Origin: Coriobacteriales bacterium
GTDB lineage: Bacteria; Actinomycetota; Coriobacteriia; Coriobacteriales; UBA8131
NCBI GenBank assembly: GCA_031264075.1
Contig: JAISEO010000002.1
Coordinates: forward strand, 1-41,571
Direction: 5' to 3'
DNA length: 41,571 bases
Shown: positions 7,344-16,701 of the stretch, piece after piece
How the letters are laid out: each line of letters opens with the position of its first letter
Position numbering within the stretch: position 1 is the stretch's first letter
Made by a program: the position numbers and the translations under genes
Notes under the pieces: model-generated
What the model was told of the DNA's origin: nothing
Databases searched by the model: none
Seen by the model: the letters and a program-made list of their open reading frames with translations, nothing else

Positions 7344-10300
7344 ATGATCTCACCCAAGGTGGCAGCTTCGTATTGCAAAAACGGCATCGCTTTGGTGGTG
7401 AGCCTGGCCCTGGTGCTGGCGCTTGTGCCCTTTGCCCTTGCAGAAGCTGAGGATGCCTGGGGCGTGGATGCATCCGCCGCTGGTGAGAGCGTTGAAGGAG
7501 CCGCAGCGGAGCGAGAGGCACTGCTTGACGCGGGAGCCTACGCCGAGGGGGAGGTCATCGCCATCGTGGATACCTCGGTACAACGAGGCGGCATGCAGAC
7601 GCTCGCGGCTGACCTACTCGATACGGCAGACACCCTCATGCGCACCACCGAGCACACCTACCGGGAGGCCACAGAAGGCGTTTCGGAGGCGGAGCCAGAG
7701 CCGTTGCAACACAGCGCTGCGTCCCTTGCCGTACGGGGAGCAACGGAAACGGTTGCCATCAAGCACATCGTAAGCGAGGAACTGAGCTGCGAGGAGCTGC
7801 TGGAGCTGCTGTGGGATGATCCCCGCGTGCTGGCGGTAGAGCCCAACTATACCTACGAACTTTCGCCGGTTGAGAGCAGCGGCGGCGCGAGCCCGTCCCT
7901 GTATGAAAGCTACGCCGCGGCCGCACGCAGGATACTGCTCCCCCCGGACGCTGAAGCTGCCGCGTCCGACGGGTCCTCTCCCGATGCGCTCCTTTCCCCC
8001 AGCAGCGAGCGTGCCGCACTCAGTCCTGCCGCGCTCCTTTCTCCCGCAGACACCAAGCCCATGACGGATTATCAGTGGGGCATGGACAACACCGACGCGG
8101 CCCTGATGAGCAGTACCAAGGAACTCGACTTTGACATCAATCCGCCTGATTGGAATACCCCGGGAGAAGCAAACGCCTCGGGTACCATAGCGGTCGTAGA
8201 TACCGGTATAGACTACACCCATCCCGACCTTGCTGGCGTCATGCGCTCAGATATGAATGACTTTGTGGACTACGGCGGTGCCTACGGCTATAACGCCCTG
8301 GAGGATGAAGACCCCACCGATCCGATGGACGACCACATGCACGGCACACACTGCGCCGGTATCATAGCCTCTGAGTGGAACGCGTTTGGCACCAGCGGCG
8401 TGGCGTCCGGCGTACGGCTCGTGGCCGTCAAGATGATGGGCGCGGGCGGCAAGGGAAGCAGTGCCAGCTATCTGAAAGGCTATGAGTATCTGGCGGATGC
8501 CGTGGAGAGCGGCCTGGATCTCAAGGTCATCAGCAACTCCTGGGGTAGCTCGAGTATAAGCCGGAGCTTTCTGCTCGCAGTGACCAAACTCGGAGAGCTG
8601 GGGGCGATAACGGTCAAGGCATCGGGCAACGACGGCACCGATGTCGACGTGCACCCCTACGACAGCGGTATCCTGCAAGGCAATCCCTATGTGGTCGTCG
8701 TCGGCTCTTCCGCCATGAACGGTGCCCTCTCGGACTTCAGCAATTACGGCAGGGCCACGACCAACCTCATCGCCCCGGGAACCACCATCCTCTCCACGGT
8801 GCCCACCACCATGAGCAACTACCTGCCCGAGGCGGTAAGAAGCTCGTCTGCAGAGAAGAACCTTGTGTATGAGAGCTTCACCGGTAGCGCCTCCGTCTTT
8901 AAGACCTATGACGAAAACGATGGGGAAATCGGAGAGCGGGCTACAGAAATCTACTACGACAACAACGATGGTGCAACGGCAAGCCACGGTTCCTGGCAGG
9001 TAGACATAAAAGACACGGAGGGCCTGTACGAAACACGCGACTTCAAGGCAAAGCTTTTCCTGTCGCAAGAGGATTTGGATGCGTCGCGGTATCTCAGCCT
9101 GTCATTCCTTCCCCGCACTGAGGCCGCTACCTGCACCGTGATGCTCTTCTTGAATGTCAAGACCCAGACCGGCGAGGATGAGCTTCCGTCTGCCGTTGCG
9201 ACAATCAGGCGCAATGAATGGGATCATGTGCTGTTTGATTTTGCCAGCTTGAGAAGCCAGGGCCTTGAGCCCGCCACTGTTGACGGTAGCTTGACCCTGG
9301 CAGTGCTCCTGCTGGGCGCAGGCTCGAAGCAGCCGCTCACTGACGCTGACTCGCTCTATATCGACGCCGTTGGGCTTGGGGTAGACGGGGCTGCAATCCC
9401 CTATGCCTACGAGTCCGGAACCTCCATGGCCACCCCGGCCGCGGCAGGTGCTGCCATGATAGTGTCAGAAGGCGAAGACCCCGCTATGCCGCCCTCCGAG
9501 CAGGCCCTGCTCCGCGCGGCGACCCTCGCTGCCTGCGTGCGACCGATAGAGGGCTTTGACGAGTTCTGCACCTCGGGAGGCGAGCTTGATCTTGCCGCTG
9601 CGGCAGCGGGCAGCTTCACTCCGGTCATCAATTCCGCTGAGGTAAAGCAGGTTCCTGCAGGCAATCTCGTCACCCTGCACGGCTACTACTTTGGCAGTGC
9701 GGCCGGAACCGTGACCATAGGAGGCCTGCCGGCTCCTGTGGAAGCCTGGGAAAGCACGGCCATAACGATGCTCTGCCCCACCGGGCTTGCAAGCGGCGTA
9801 CATGAAGTCAGGGTCACGACGGGCACGGGAACTGACGCACGTACCGGGCAGAAGAGCGTTCTCCTGAATCTGGCCGCGCCTCCCGCCGAGCAGAGTACAC
9901 CGCTCTTTGAGAAAGACTACGCCCTTCCCTTTGCGGCTGGTTTTCCCGAGGCGGTCAGCAAGCTTGCCATGGCCGGGCTTGGCGGCCTGCTCTATGTGCT
10001 CCCCAACGACGATGACGCGCTGGCAGCAGGGTGTACGACCATGCTCTGGCAGCTTAATCCCGCAACAGGTGCCTGGGTGCGCTGTGCCGACCTGCCCCTG
10101 ATTCTTGACAGCCCTTCTGTCACCACCTTTGAGGGCAAGCTGGCCGTTTCCGCCCTGGTCTTTGTGGAAGATGCTGAGGTCAACCAACAGATGCTGCTTC
10201 TCTATGACCCGCTCACGGACTCCTGGGAAGCCAGAGCCCTGCCCATATCATACCTGGCACCCGTGCTGGCAAACTGCAATGGTTCGCTACTCTTGCTCGG

Positions 10301-11129
10301 AGGTCGCGAGTACGACGAAGCGGGGAACTTTACCCTGCTTGACCAGGTATCGGTGTATGACACTGCTGCCGACACCGTCACGCCCTTTGCCTCACTCAAG
10401 ACACCCGGCGATGTGACCACGCTGTCTGTTGCGGTGCACGAGAATGCCCTCTTCGTCACCGAGCGCGATGGCACAGCCGCCGAGCTGATTGCCTGGCCCA
10501 CGGGTGAGGTCACCGACATGAGCGCCACCCTGCCTGCCCTGGACAGCGCGCGGACCAACAGCGTCGTGGCTACACCTGTAGCGGCCGGTATAGTTCTCAG
10601 CGGGGCCAGCGCGCTCGCCTCAGCTTCAAGCAACACAAGCGGGACCCTGTCCCTGGCTGAGGACACGCTTGTCCTGCCTCTCGTCGAGGACGCCCTCGCA
10701 GCACCCCTTGCAGAAGCAGCCCCGGCCCCGTTGGAGGACCACGATACCTATCTCCTGGATGTCGCAGACCTTAACAGCAGCGGCTCGTTTGCTCCCTTTG
10801 CCAAGCGCACGTCGTACTCACAGCTGTACAATGTCGATGGCACAACACATCGCGGGGCATTGTACACAGCGGGCTCTTCCTATTTTGAGAGTGGCAACTG
10901 GATAGTGCGCGCCACAGCAGTGCCAACGCTCAACCAACCGGGAGACCTGCCCATACCGCCGGGGCCAAGGCCTGCCCCCGTTACACCCGTACTCCCGCAG
11001 ACCGGAGACTCAGTAGCTACCACGACTCTGCTGGCATTACTGGCAATGCTCACCCTGGGTGGCGTTGCGACGCTCTGCGTCAGCCTCACGTTGAGACGAC
11101 GGCGAGGCCAGAAAACGCAGAAGGGATGA
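7344..11129 (+). CDS. LPxTG-anchored S8 subtilisin-like surface protease
   Basis: A 1261-residue exported protein: signal peptide (1-35, ending PFALA), a long pro-region (about 36-250), a subtilase domain with catalytic D286 (VVDTGIDYTHPDL), H333 (HGTHCAGI), oxyanion N429 and S694 (SGTSMATPAAAG), an IPT/TIG beta domain (about 760-845), kelch-like repeats (about 870-1190) and a C-terminal sortase signal: LPQTG from 1217, a hydrophobic helix and a basic RRRRGQK tail. A beta-rich insert of roughly 170 residues lies inside the catalytic domain between N429 and S694. The ATG at 7344 was chosen because AAAGGGG lies five bases upstream; an ATG at 7329 is also in frame. It probably degrades or processes extracellular proteins at the cell wall. 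Confidence 0.93.
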   Translation: MISPKVAASYCKNGIALVVSLALVLALVPFALAEAEDAWGVDASAAGESVEGAAAEREALLDAGAYAEGEVIAIVDTSVQRGGMQTLAADLLDTADTLMRTTEHTYREATEGVSEAEPEPLQHSAASLAVRGATETVAIKHIVSEELSCEELLELLWDDPRVLAVEPNYTYELSPVESSGGASPSLYESYAAAARRILLPPDAEAAASDGSSPDALLSPSSERAALSPAALLSPADTKPMTDYQWGMDNTDAALMSSTKELDFDINPPDWNTPGEANASGTIAVVDTGIDYTHPDLAGVMRSDMNDFVDYGGAYGYNALEDEDPTDPMDDHMHGTHCAGIIASEWNAFGTSGVASGVRLVAVKMMGAGGKGSSASYLKGYEYLADAVESGLDLKVISNSWGSSSISRSFLLAVTKLGELGAITVKASGNDGTDVDVHPYDSGILQGNPYVVVVGSSAMNGALSDFSNYGRATTNLIAPGTTILSTVPTTMSNYLPEAVRSSSAEKNLVYESFTGSASVFKTYDENDGEIGERATEIYYDNNDGATASHGSWQVDIKDTEGLYETRDFKAKLFLSQEDLDASRYLSLSFLPRTEAATCTVMLFLNVKTQTGEDELPSAVATIRRNEWDHVLFDFASLRSQGLEPATVDGSLTLAVLLLGAGSKQPLTDADSLYIDAVGLGVDGAAIPYAYESGTSMATPAAAGAAMIVSEGEDPAMPPSEQALLRAATLAACVRPIEGFDEFCTSGGELDLAAAAAGSFTPVINSAEVKQVPAGNLVTLHGYYFGSAAGTVTIGGLPAPVEAWESTAITMLCPTGLASGVHEVRVTTGTGTDARTGQKSVLLNLAAPPAEQSTPLFEKDYALPFAAGFPEAVSKLAMAGLGGLLYVLPNDDDALAAGCTTMLWQLNPATGAWVRCADLPLILDSPSVTTFEGKLAVSALVFVEDAEVNQQMLLLYDPLTDSWEARALPISYLAPVLANCNGSLLLLGGREYDEAGNFTLLDQVSVYDTAADTVTPFASLKTPGDVTTLSVAVHENALFVTERDGTAAELIAWPTGEVTDMSATLPALDSARTNSVVATPVAAGIVLSGASALASASSNTSGTLSLAEDTLVLPLVEDALAAPLAEAAPAPLEDHDTYLLDVADLNSSGSFAPFAKRTSYSQLYNVDGTTHRGALYTAGSSYFESGNWIVRATAVPTLNQPGDLPIPPGPRPAPVTPVLPQTGDSVATTTLLALLAMLTLGGVATLCVSLTLRRRRGQKTQKG

Positions 11130-11209
11130 TGGTTCGAGCGTACGGGAGCCAGCAATGCCGGAGTAGCTCGGGACAGGCAACTCTTTCTGTTGTGAGGTTT
11201 CGTTGCTGT

Positions 11210-11593
11210 CTAAACCAGATTCTCGTCGCCGTCTGGGGCCGGTTGGGTCTTGCTGAGTTCGTCCAGGACGGCCAGGAAGCTTTGATGGGCCTTGTCGTAG
11301 GCATCGATCTCAGTGCCAAATTGCTGATTGAAACCCTCCAGGCCGCCTTGGACAAAGGCGTACTCATACCGATACACGGCGTCGTAGGCTTTCGTGAAGT
11401 CTTTCAGCATCTCGCTTCTGCCCGTTAGCTGCAAAGCCATCTGAACGGTGCGAAAATCGCTGTAACCCAGCTCAAACTGGATGGCCCAGATACGGACAAA
11501 ATCGTGTTGGTTTTTAATGTGCAGATAATGATGTTCCGTATTCCATTTGAGGTTTGCGATGCTTCCGCGGACATCAAGCATACTTTGTGTCAT
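11210..11593 (-). CDS. unknown small protein, alpha-helical
   Basis: A 127-residue soluble protein not recognised as any family. It is rich in aromatic and charged residues, looks helical (MLDVRGSIANLKWNTEHHYL, QLTGRSEMLKDFTKAYDAVY), and has no signal peptide or membrane helix. The start is uncertain: the ATG at 11593 is nine bases after an AGAGGAG; 11614 and 11749 are in frame but have poor ribosome sites, and the 11749 start would include the palindromic element at 11646-11792. It lies just after DUF711 on the same strand and converges with the surface protease gene. Confidence 0.55.
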   Translation of the reverse strand: MTQSMLDVRGSIANLKWNTEHHYLHIKNQHDFVRIWAIQFELGYSDFRTVQMALQLTGRSEMLKDFTKAYDAVYRYEYAFVQGGLEGFNQQFGTEIDAYDKAHQSFLAVLDELSKTQPAPDGDENLV

Positions 11594-11645
11594 GTCTCTC
11601 AACTCCTCTTCCATCCAGGAGGTCAGCTTTCTTGCCGGGTAGTTT

Positions 11646-11792
11646 GTGTCAGCTAAAGGTTTGCATTCGCAACGAGGATATTTGTTGCCAGGCAAGGCGG
11701 CAAATGACGGCACTACTTGTGGTAATGGCGTTATTTGCCAACGAAGCATGGCGGCAAATAGACCGTTGCAAATGCAAAGATTTAGCTGACAC
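11646..11792. repeat. palindromic element, copy 1
   Basis: An outer imperfect inverted repeat (11646-11684 against 11755-11792, sharing GTGTCAGCTAAA, TTTGCATT and GCAACG) encloses an inner inverted repeat (GGCAAAT at 11699-11705 against ATTTGCC at 11733-11739) around a 29-base core at 11705-11733. The core matches 25 of 29 bases of the core at 35216-35244. A second GGCGGCAAAT occurs at 11750-11759. The element ends seven bases from the DUF711 stop codon. Confidence 0.75.
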
Positions 11793-11798
11793 GGGCTA

Positions 11799-13169
11799 CT
11801 AGTTGCGCAGGCTGTTCAGCGGTGCGGGAAAACGACCGCCACGATGCGCGAATACCCGGCCTGCATACTGGTTGACCGGCATGACCGGCGCAGTGCCCAG
11901 GAGGCCGCCAAACTCCACGGTATCGCCTGCCTGTTTGCCCTGTGCGGGAATCAGGCGCACGGCTGTGGTCTTGTTATTGATGACGCCAATGGCCATCTCG
12001 TCCGCGATAATGCCAACGATGGTCTCCACACTGGTGTCACCGGGAATAGCCACCATGTCGAGGCCAACGCTGCACACGCTCGTCATGGCCTCAAGCTTGT
12101 CAATCGTCAAGGCTCCCATCCTGGCAGAGGCCATCATGCCCGCGTCCTCGCTTACCGGGATAAACGCACCGGAAAGCCCGCCCACCGACGAAGATGCCAT
12201 GACGCCGCCCTTTTTAACCGCGTCATTGAGCAGGGCCAGGGCCGCTGTCGTGCCAGGGCCGCCGCATCTGCCTACGCCGATGGCCTCGATGATCTGAGCA
12301 ACGGAATCACCCTCGGCCGGCGTGGGGGCCAGCGACAGATCCAGGATGCCCCTGGCAACACCCAGGCGCTTTGACGCCTCGCGGGCAACCAGCTCACCCG
12401 CTCTCGTTATCTTGAAGGTCGTGGCCTTGATCTGCTCGGCTACCTGCGTGAGGTTGGCGTCCTCGGGCATGGCCTCGACCACCGCGCGCACCACACCGGG
12501 GCCGGAAACACCCACGTTAACCACGGCTTCGGCCTCACCCGAACCATGAAAAGCCCCGGCCATAAAGGGGTTGTCCTCAACGGCATTGGCGAAGACGACC
12601 AGCTTGGCACAACCGATGGAATCCTCCTCGGCGGTAAGACGGGCGGTCTCCAGCAGCGTCTGAGCCATCAACAGCACGGCATCCATATTGATGCCGGCGC
12701 GCGTAGAGCCAACATTGACACTGGAGCAGACCCGCTCGGTGCTGGCCAGCGCACGGGGGATCGAGGCAATCAGCTTGGCGTCGGTTATGCTGATACCCTT
12801 TTGCACGAGGGCAGAAAAGCCGCCGACAAAATCCACTCCCACCTCGCAGGCGGCCCTGTTCAAAGCCAGTGCGATGGGAACAAAGTCCTCGGCAGTGTGT
12901 ACCGCGGTAGCACAGACCTCCGCCACCGGCGTAACCGAGAGGCGTTTATTGACAATGGGGATGCCGTATTCGCGGGCAATCTGGTCGGCGACGGGCACGA
13001 GCCGCTCTGCCGCGCTGGTCAACCGGTCGTAGATCCGCTGAGAACAGACCTGTATGTCCGTGTGTGCGCAGTCACGAATCGAGAGCCCCAGCGTAATGGT
13101 GCGTATGTCGAGGTTCTGCTCAGAGATCATCGAGAGGGTCTCTTTGACCTCCTGCGGCGTCACCTGCAT
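11799..13169 (-). CDS. DUF711 / UPF0210 'PFL family' protein
   Basis: A 456-residue protein, full family length, with recognisable stretches [39 protein letters not shown] and [21 protein letters not shown]. The family is distantly related to glycyl-radical/PFL-like folds by annotation, yet no glycyl-radical motif is evident and the biochemical role is unknown. It starts inside the end of serS: the two genes overlap by 10 bases (13160-13169) and the serS C-terminal codons supply an upstream purine-rich stretch. In many bacteria an ACT-domain protein precedes this gene; none is seen here. Confidence 0.88.
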   Translation of the reverse strand: MQVTPQEVKETLSMISEQNLDIRTITLGLSIRDCAHTDIQVCSQRIYDRLTSAAERLVPVADQIAREYGIPIVNKRLSVTPVAEVCATAVHTAEDFVPIALALNRAACEVGVDFVGGFSALVQKGISITDAKLIASIPRALASTERVCSSVNVGSTRAGINMDAVLLMAQTLLETARLTAEEDSIGCAKLVVFANAVEDNPFMAGAFHGSGEAEAVVNVGVSGPGVVRAVVEAMPEDANLTQVAEQIKATTFKITRAGELVAREASKRLGVARGILDLSLAPTPAEGDSVAQIIEAIGVGRCGGPGTTAALALLNDAVKKGGVMASSSVGGLSGAFIPVSEDAGMMASARMGALTIDKLEAMTSVCSVGLDMVAIPGDTSVETIVGIIADEMAIGVINNKTTAVRLIPAQGKQAGDTVEFGGLLGTAPVMPVNQYAGRVFAHRGGRFPAPLNSLRN

Positions 13170-14440
13170 GGGATTTCCCGGATGCCGCGCAGATAGGGTT
13201 GCAGGGCCTCGGGCACGGCCACCGACCCATCTGCTCGCTGAAAGTTCTCCAGAATAGCGGCCATCGTCCTCCCCACGGCAAGCCCGCTGCCATTTAAGGT
13301 ATGCAGCAGCTCGGGCCTTGCGCCCGTGGCCTCATCACGCATACGGATGTTGGCGCGGCGGGCCTGAAAGTCCCCACAGTTTGAACAGGATGAGATCTCC
13401 TTATAGTCCTCGTAGGACGGCAACCAGACCTCCAGATCGTAGGTCTTGGCCGAGGCAAACCCCAGGTCACCCGTGCAGAGCTCTATGACCCGATACGGGA
13501 TCTCCAGAAGTTGCAGTATATGCTCAGCATCGGCCACCATGAGTTCAAGCTCCGCGAAGGATTGTTGCGGCGAGGCAAACTTGACCAGCTCCACCTTGTC
13601 AAACTGATGCACCCGTATGAGGCCGCGGGTATCGCGCCCGGCGCTCCCAGCTTCCTCGCGAAAGCACGGCGTGTAGGCGCAGTAGTTGAGCGGCAGCTCG
13701 GCAGCGTCCAACACCTCGCCGCGATGGATATTGGTGAGCATGACCTCGGCGGTGGGGATGAGATAGAGCCCCTCCGCAGTCTTGAAGAGATCCTCCTCAA
13801 ACTTGGGGAGCTGGCCGGTGCCGGTGAGCGTCTCGCGGTTTGCGAGCACCGGGCCCCACCACTCCTTGTATCCCCGTGAGATGTGGGTGTCGGCCATGAA
13901 GTTGATGAGCGCGCGTTCCAGGCTGGCGCCCAGGCCGCCCAGGAGGACGAAGCGAGACTTGGCCAGCTTAACGGCGCGTTCAAAGTCGATGATGCCGAGT
14001 TTGGGGCCCAGATCCCAGTGCGCCTGAGGCTCAAAGTCAAAGCGGGGAGGCGTACCCCAGCGCCGGACCTCGACATTATCCTCTTCGCTGGCTCCGCGTG
14101 GCGTGGTGCTCGACGGGAGATTGGGAAGCTGCAACAGGGCGCGGGTCAGATCCGCTTCCACAAGTGTAAGCTCAGCGTCCAGCTCCTGTATGTGCTCGCC
14201 CCATCCGCGCACCTCTTCTCTGGCCGCTGTGGCCTCGTCCTTCTGGCCGGCCTTCATCAGCTCGCCTATGCGCTTTGAGACGGTATTGCGCTGGGCCTTG
14301 AGCGTCTCGGTCTCGGTGATGAGTTCTCGACGTCTCGTATCCGCAGCAAGAAAAGCGCTGCTGTCCCAGTCGAAACTCCGGGACAGCAGGGCCTCTGTAA
14401 CGGTATCGATATGTTCCCTTACGTACCTTGCGTCTAACAT
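13160..14440 (-). CDS. serS: seryl-tRNA synthetase
   Basis: A 426-residue class II aminoacyl-tRNA synthetase that charges tRNA-Ser (and tRNA-Sec where present). It has the N-terminal antiparallel coiled coil (about residues 25-105), then the catalytic core with LIPTAEV, the motif 2 region [26 protein letters not shown] and motif 3 [18 protein letters not shown] near the C terminus. The start MLDARYV is typical of SerS; GAGGTG lies about 11 bases before ATG 14440. It begins 21 bases after the YtxH-like gene and overlaps the DUF711 start by 10 bases, so the three look co-transcribed. Confidence 0.96.
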   Translation of the reverse strand: MLDARYVREHIDTVTEALLSRSFDWDSSAFLAADTRRRELITETETLKAQRNTVSKRIGELMKAGQKDEATAAREEVRGWGEHIQELDAELTLVEADLTRALLQLPNLPSSTTPRGASEEDNVEVRRWGTPPRFDFEPQAHWDLGPKLGIIDFERAVKLAKSRFVLLGGLGASLERALINFMADTHISRGYKEWWGPVLANRETLTGTGQLPKFEEDLFKTAEGLYLIPTAEVMLTNIHRGEVLDAAELPLNYCAYTPCFREEAGSAGRDTRGLIRVHQFDKVELVKFASPQQSFAELELMVADAEHILQLLEIPYRVIELCTGDLGFASAKTYDLEVWLPSYEDYKEISSCSNCGDFQARRANIRMRDEATGARPELLHTLNGSGLAVGRTMAAILENFQRADGSVAVPEALQPYLRGIREIPCR

Positions 14441-14461
14441 CGAAGCAAACACACCTCAGTC

Positions 14462-15202
14462 TTACTTCTTGTCTGTGGACTCCGGCTTGGCTGCATCGCT
14501 GGCGGCCGCGTCAGGGCTTGCCTCGGCATGCTTGGACTCGGTATGATGCCTGGCCTCGGTATGATGCCTAGCCTCGGTATGATGCTTGGCCTCGGCGTGC
14601 TTGACCTCGGTATGCTTGGCCTCCGCGGGCTTTGATGCTGCAACAGGCGCGGCCTCAGACACGGCGGCAGCTGCGGTCTCGACAGCCTTTGACGCAGCGT
14701 CACCGGCCTTTTCCAGGGTTTCCGCAGGCGTATCCGTAGCTACGGCGGCAGTTTTGGCTGCCTGTTCAGTAGCCTCTGCATCCGCGCTGGCCACATCGGC
14801 CGCAGCAGTTCTGAGGTCATCGGCAGCGTTGTCAATATTGCCTTTGACCACTTCTGCCTCCTGATCTATTTTGTCGTTGGTAACCGGCATCTGTGCGTTG
14901 ATAGCGTCGCGTGCGCTCTGGGCGTTCTTTGCCACCTGCTCGGCAATGGCGCTCCGGGCATTCTCGATCTTCTGCCGCAGCTCATCGTTGGCCCTGGCCG
15001 CCGTGTTCTGCACATTGGCAGCCTCGGTCTTGACCTTTTCAAAGCCCTGGGAGTAGAGGTCTGTACCCTCACCCCACAACTCTTCCGCCTTGTCGGTTAA
15101 CAGGGCGCGGGTATCTTTGCCGCTGCGCGGGGCAAACAACAGGGCCACGCCGGCACCAATGGCGCCACCCAACAAAAACGTTCTGAATCTTCCGTGTGCC
15201 AT
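14462..15202 (-). CDS. YtxH-like protein with His/Ala/Glu repeat tail
   Basis: A 246-residue protein opening with a YtxH-type N terminus: MAHGRFRTFLLGGAIGAG, one membrane helix and GVALLFAPRSGKDTR. The middle (30-180) is an Ala/Glu/Lys-rich helical region like those of LEA-type or apolipoprotein-like stress proteins. The C terminus holds repeats of ARHHTE and close variants (KHTE, KHAEAKH), giving a very His-rich tail. Start 15202 has GGAGGA just upstream. YtxH proteins are small general-stress membrane proteins; the His-rich tail is unusual and could bind metal, though that is conjecture. serS follows. Confidence 0.75.
   Translation of the reverse strand: MAHGRFRTFLLGGAIGAGVALLFAPRSGKDTRALLTDKAEELWGEGTDLYSQGFEKVKTEAANVQNTAARANDELRQKIENARSAIAEQVAKNAQSARDAINAQMPVTNDKIDQEAEVVKGNIDNAADDLRTAAADVASADAEATEQAAKTAAVATDTPAETLEKAGDAASKAVETAAAAVSEAAPVAASKPAEAKHTEVKHAEAKHHTEARHHTEARHHTESKHAEASPDAAASDAAKPESTDKK
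14537..14590. repeat. three 18-bp tandem repeats in the YtxH-like gene
   Basis: Three consecutive 18-base units (14537-14554, 14555-14572, 14573-14590) begin CTCGGTATGATGC and differ at only one or two positions. On the coding (minus) strand each encodes ARHHTE or ESKH-like variants. Degenerate units flank the array on both sides. Confidence 0.85.
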
Positions 15203-15286
15203 AGCTCCTCCATCTTTTACGCCGGCAAGACCGGCCTTACGGGTTTCGTTTGATTGTACCACTTACCGGGCCTCTGCACAGGCGTG

Positions 15287-16108
15287 TTAGAGGGCAATCT
15301 CCAAGCCGTCATTGGCAGCGAGGATGGCGCCTTCGTGGGGCGCGAGCAATTCCTGCAACTCTCGTGCGGTAATGGGCTCGTCATAGTGCATGGTAAGATG
15401 CGTGAGAAAGGTCTTTTTTGCCCCCAGCTCCTGGGCCAGACGCACCGCCTCATCAATGGTGTGATGAGACTTTGGCATCCAGTTGCGGCCGTTAAACGTG
15501 GCATCCATGATAAGCACCTCGACACCCTTGAGCCTCTCAAGCACCTCGGGAGCAAGCGGCCCGGTATCGGGAAAATACGCAATGCGCCTGCTCCCGGCCG
15601 TGCCTTCTCCGCTCAGCTTCTCTATGAGAAACCCAAAGGTCTGAGTGCCGTGCGTGGCGGGTAGGGCGGTGTAGCGCACCCCATCAAACTCCAGGCTCTG
15701 CCAGGCCTCGATGCGGTGCGGCTCCAGTGTTTCTTCCATAAAGGCAAACTGGCTCGCAATAGCAGCAAGCGTGTGGCTGCCCGCATAGACAGGCAGTGGC
15801 TTATGCGACCTCAGGCGCACATAGAACTCAAACTCCGCGATACCACCGATGTGGTCGAAGTGTTCGTGCGTGAAGAGGACCTGGTCGATGTCCGTTATCC
15901 GGGCAAGTGAGAGCTGCATGCGCAGGTCGGGGTCGGCATCGATGAGCGTGTTCTGTGTACCGCTGATGAGCAGTGCGGCGCAGCCCCGCCGAGCCGCGGG
16001 ATTCTGCAGCGCCTCTTCGCAGGCCTTGCAGCCGCAGTAAAAACTCGGCACGCCGCAGGAAGCGCCCGTGCCGAGGAATCGCAGAGTGTGTGTGCCGTGG
16101 GTGGTCAA
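15287..16108 (-). CDS. PhnP-like metallo-beta-lactamase fold hydrolase
   Basis: A 273-residue metallo-hydrolase. The metal motif is THEHFDHIGG (HxHxDH at 81-86), with later ligands in PATHG, FPDTG and LTMHYD. The N-terminal LGTGASCGVPSFYCGCKAC resembles the Cys-rich zinc loop of PhnP-type cyclic phosphodiesterases, and the MDATF/H..IDEAV region is also PhnP-like. PhnP opens 5-phosphoribosyl cyclic phosphates in phosphonate use, but no other phn gene is here, so the substrate may differ. The start is a TTG directly abutting the TAG of the rubrerythrin gene, with GAGGTG about 13 bases upstream; no better start exists nearby. Confidence 0.82.
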   Translation of the reverse strand: MTTHGTHTLRFLGTGASCGVPSFYCGCKACEEALQNPAARRGCAALLISGTQNTLIDADPDLRMQLSLARITDIDQVLFTHEHFDHIGGIAEFEFYVRLRSHKPLPVYAGSHTLAAIASQFAFMEETLEPHRIEAWQSLEFDGVRYTALPATHGTQTFGFLIEKLSGEGTAGSRRIAYFPDTGPLAPEVLERLKGVEVLIMDATFNGRNWMPKSHHTIDEAVRLAQELGAKKTFLTHLTMHYDEPITARELQELLAPHEGAILAANDGLEIAL

Positions 16109-16663
16109 CTAGTAGTTCTCGCACCTCAGCTCGTAATAGGCCCTGGGATGAGAACAGGCCGGACACAGCGCAGGCGGCTCGGTGCCAAAGTGGATGTAGC
16201 CACACTTCAGGCACTTCCAGGCTACGACATTGTCGTTTTTGAATACGGTGCCGTTTTCCAGATGGTCGATGAGCGTACGGTAACGATCTTCGTGATGCCT
16301 CTCAACCTCACCCACGCGCTCAAAGAGTATGGCGATGTTCTTGAAGCCCTCCGCGTGGGCCACCTCGGCAAACTCCTTGTACATACGGGTCCACTCCTCA
16401 TTCTCGCCGGCAGCCGCATCGGCAAGATTGGCCAGCGTGCTGGGAATCTTTCCCTTGACATCGCCGTCGTTTCGCAGGGTCTTGAACCACATCTTGGCAT
16501 GCTGAGTCTCGTTGCCGGAAGTCTCGTCAAAGATATTGCCAATCTGCTGATACCCCTCAGCGCGAGCTACTTTGGCGTAGTACCCATACTTGGTTGCCGC
16601 CTGACTCTCACCGGCAAACGCGTACTCGAGATTTTCCTTGGTTTTAGATGATGAAAAGTCCAT
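16109..16663 (-). CDS. rubrerythrin
   Basis: A 184-residue non-haem iron protein. The N-terminal four-helix ferritin-like domain has the diiron ligands in [32 protein letters not shown] and the [14 protein letters not shown] helix; the C-terminal rubredoxin-like domain has C151xxC154 and C167xxC170. Rubrerythrins reduce hydrogen peroxide in anaerobes, taking electrons from rubredoxin or NADH systems. The ATG at 16663 follows a strong AGGAGGA. The MBL-fold hydrolase starts immediately after its stop codon, so they are probably one transcript. Confidence 0.95.
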   Translation of the reverse strand: MDFSSSKTKENLEYAFAGESQAATKYGYYAKVARAEGYQQIGNIFDETSGNETQHAKMWFKTLRNDGDVKGKIPSTLANLADAAAGENEEWTRMYKEFAEVAHAEGFKNIAILFERVGEVERHHEDRYRTLIDHLENGTVFKNDNVVAWKCLKCGYIHFGTEPPALCPACSHPRAYYELRCENY

Positions 16664-16701
16664 GCTTCCTCCTGAATATACTGGATTATTTGAGATTTTT
16701 C

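Noticed and set aside
11594-11749. Longer start for the small unknown gene
   Set aside because: The added residues come from the palindromic element and there is no ribosome site before 11749.
14537-14590. Tandem 18-base repeats considered as a CRISPR array
   Set aside because: The units have no spacers and lie in frame inside a coding region, giving a peptide repeat.
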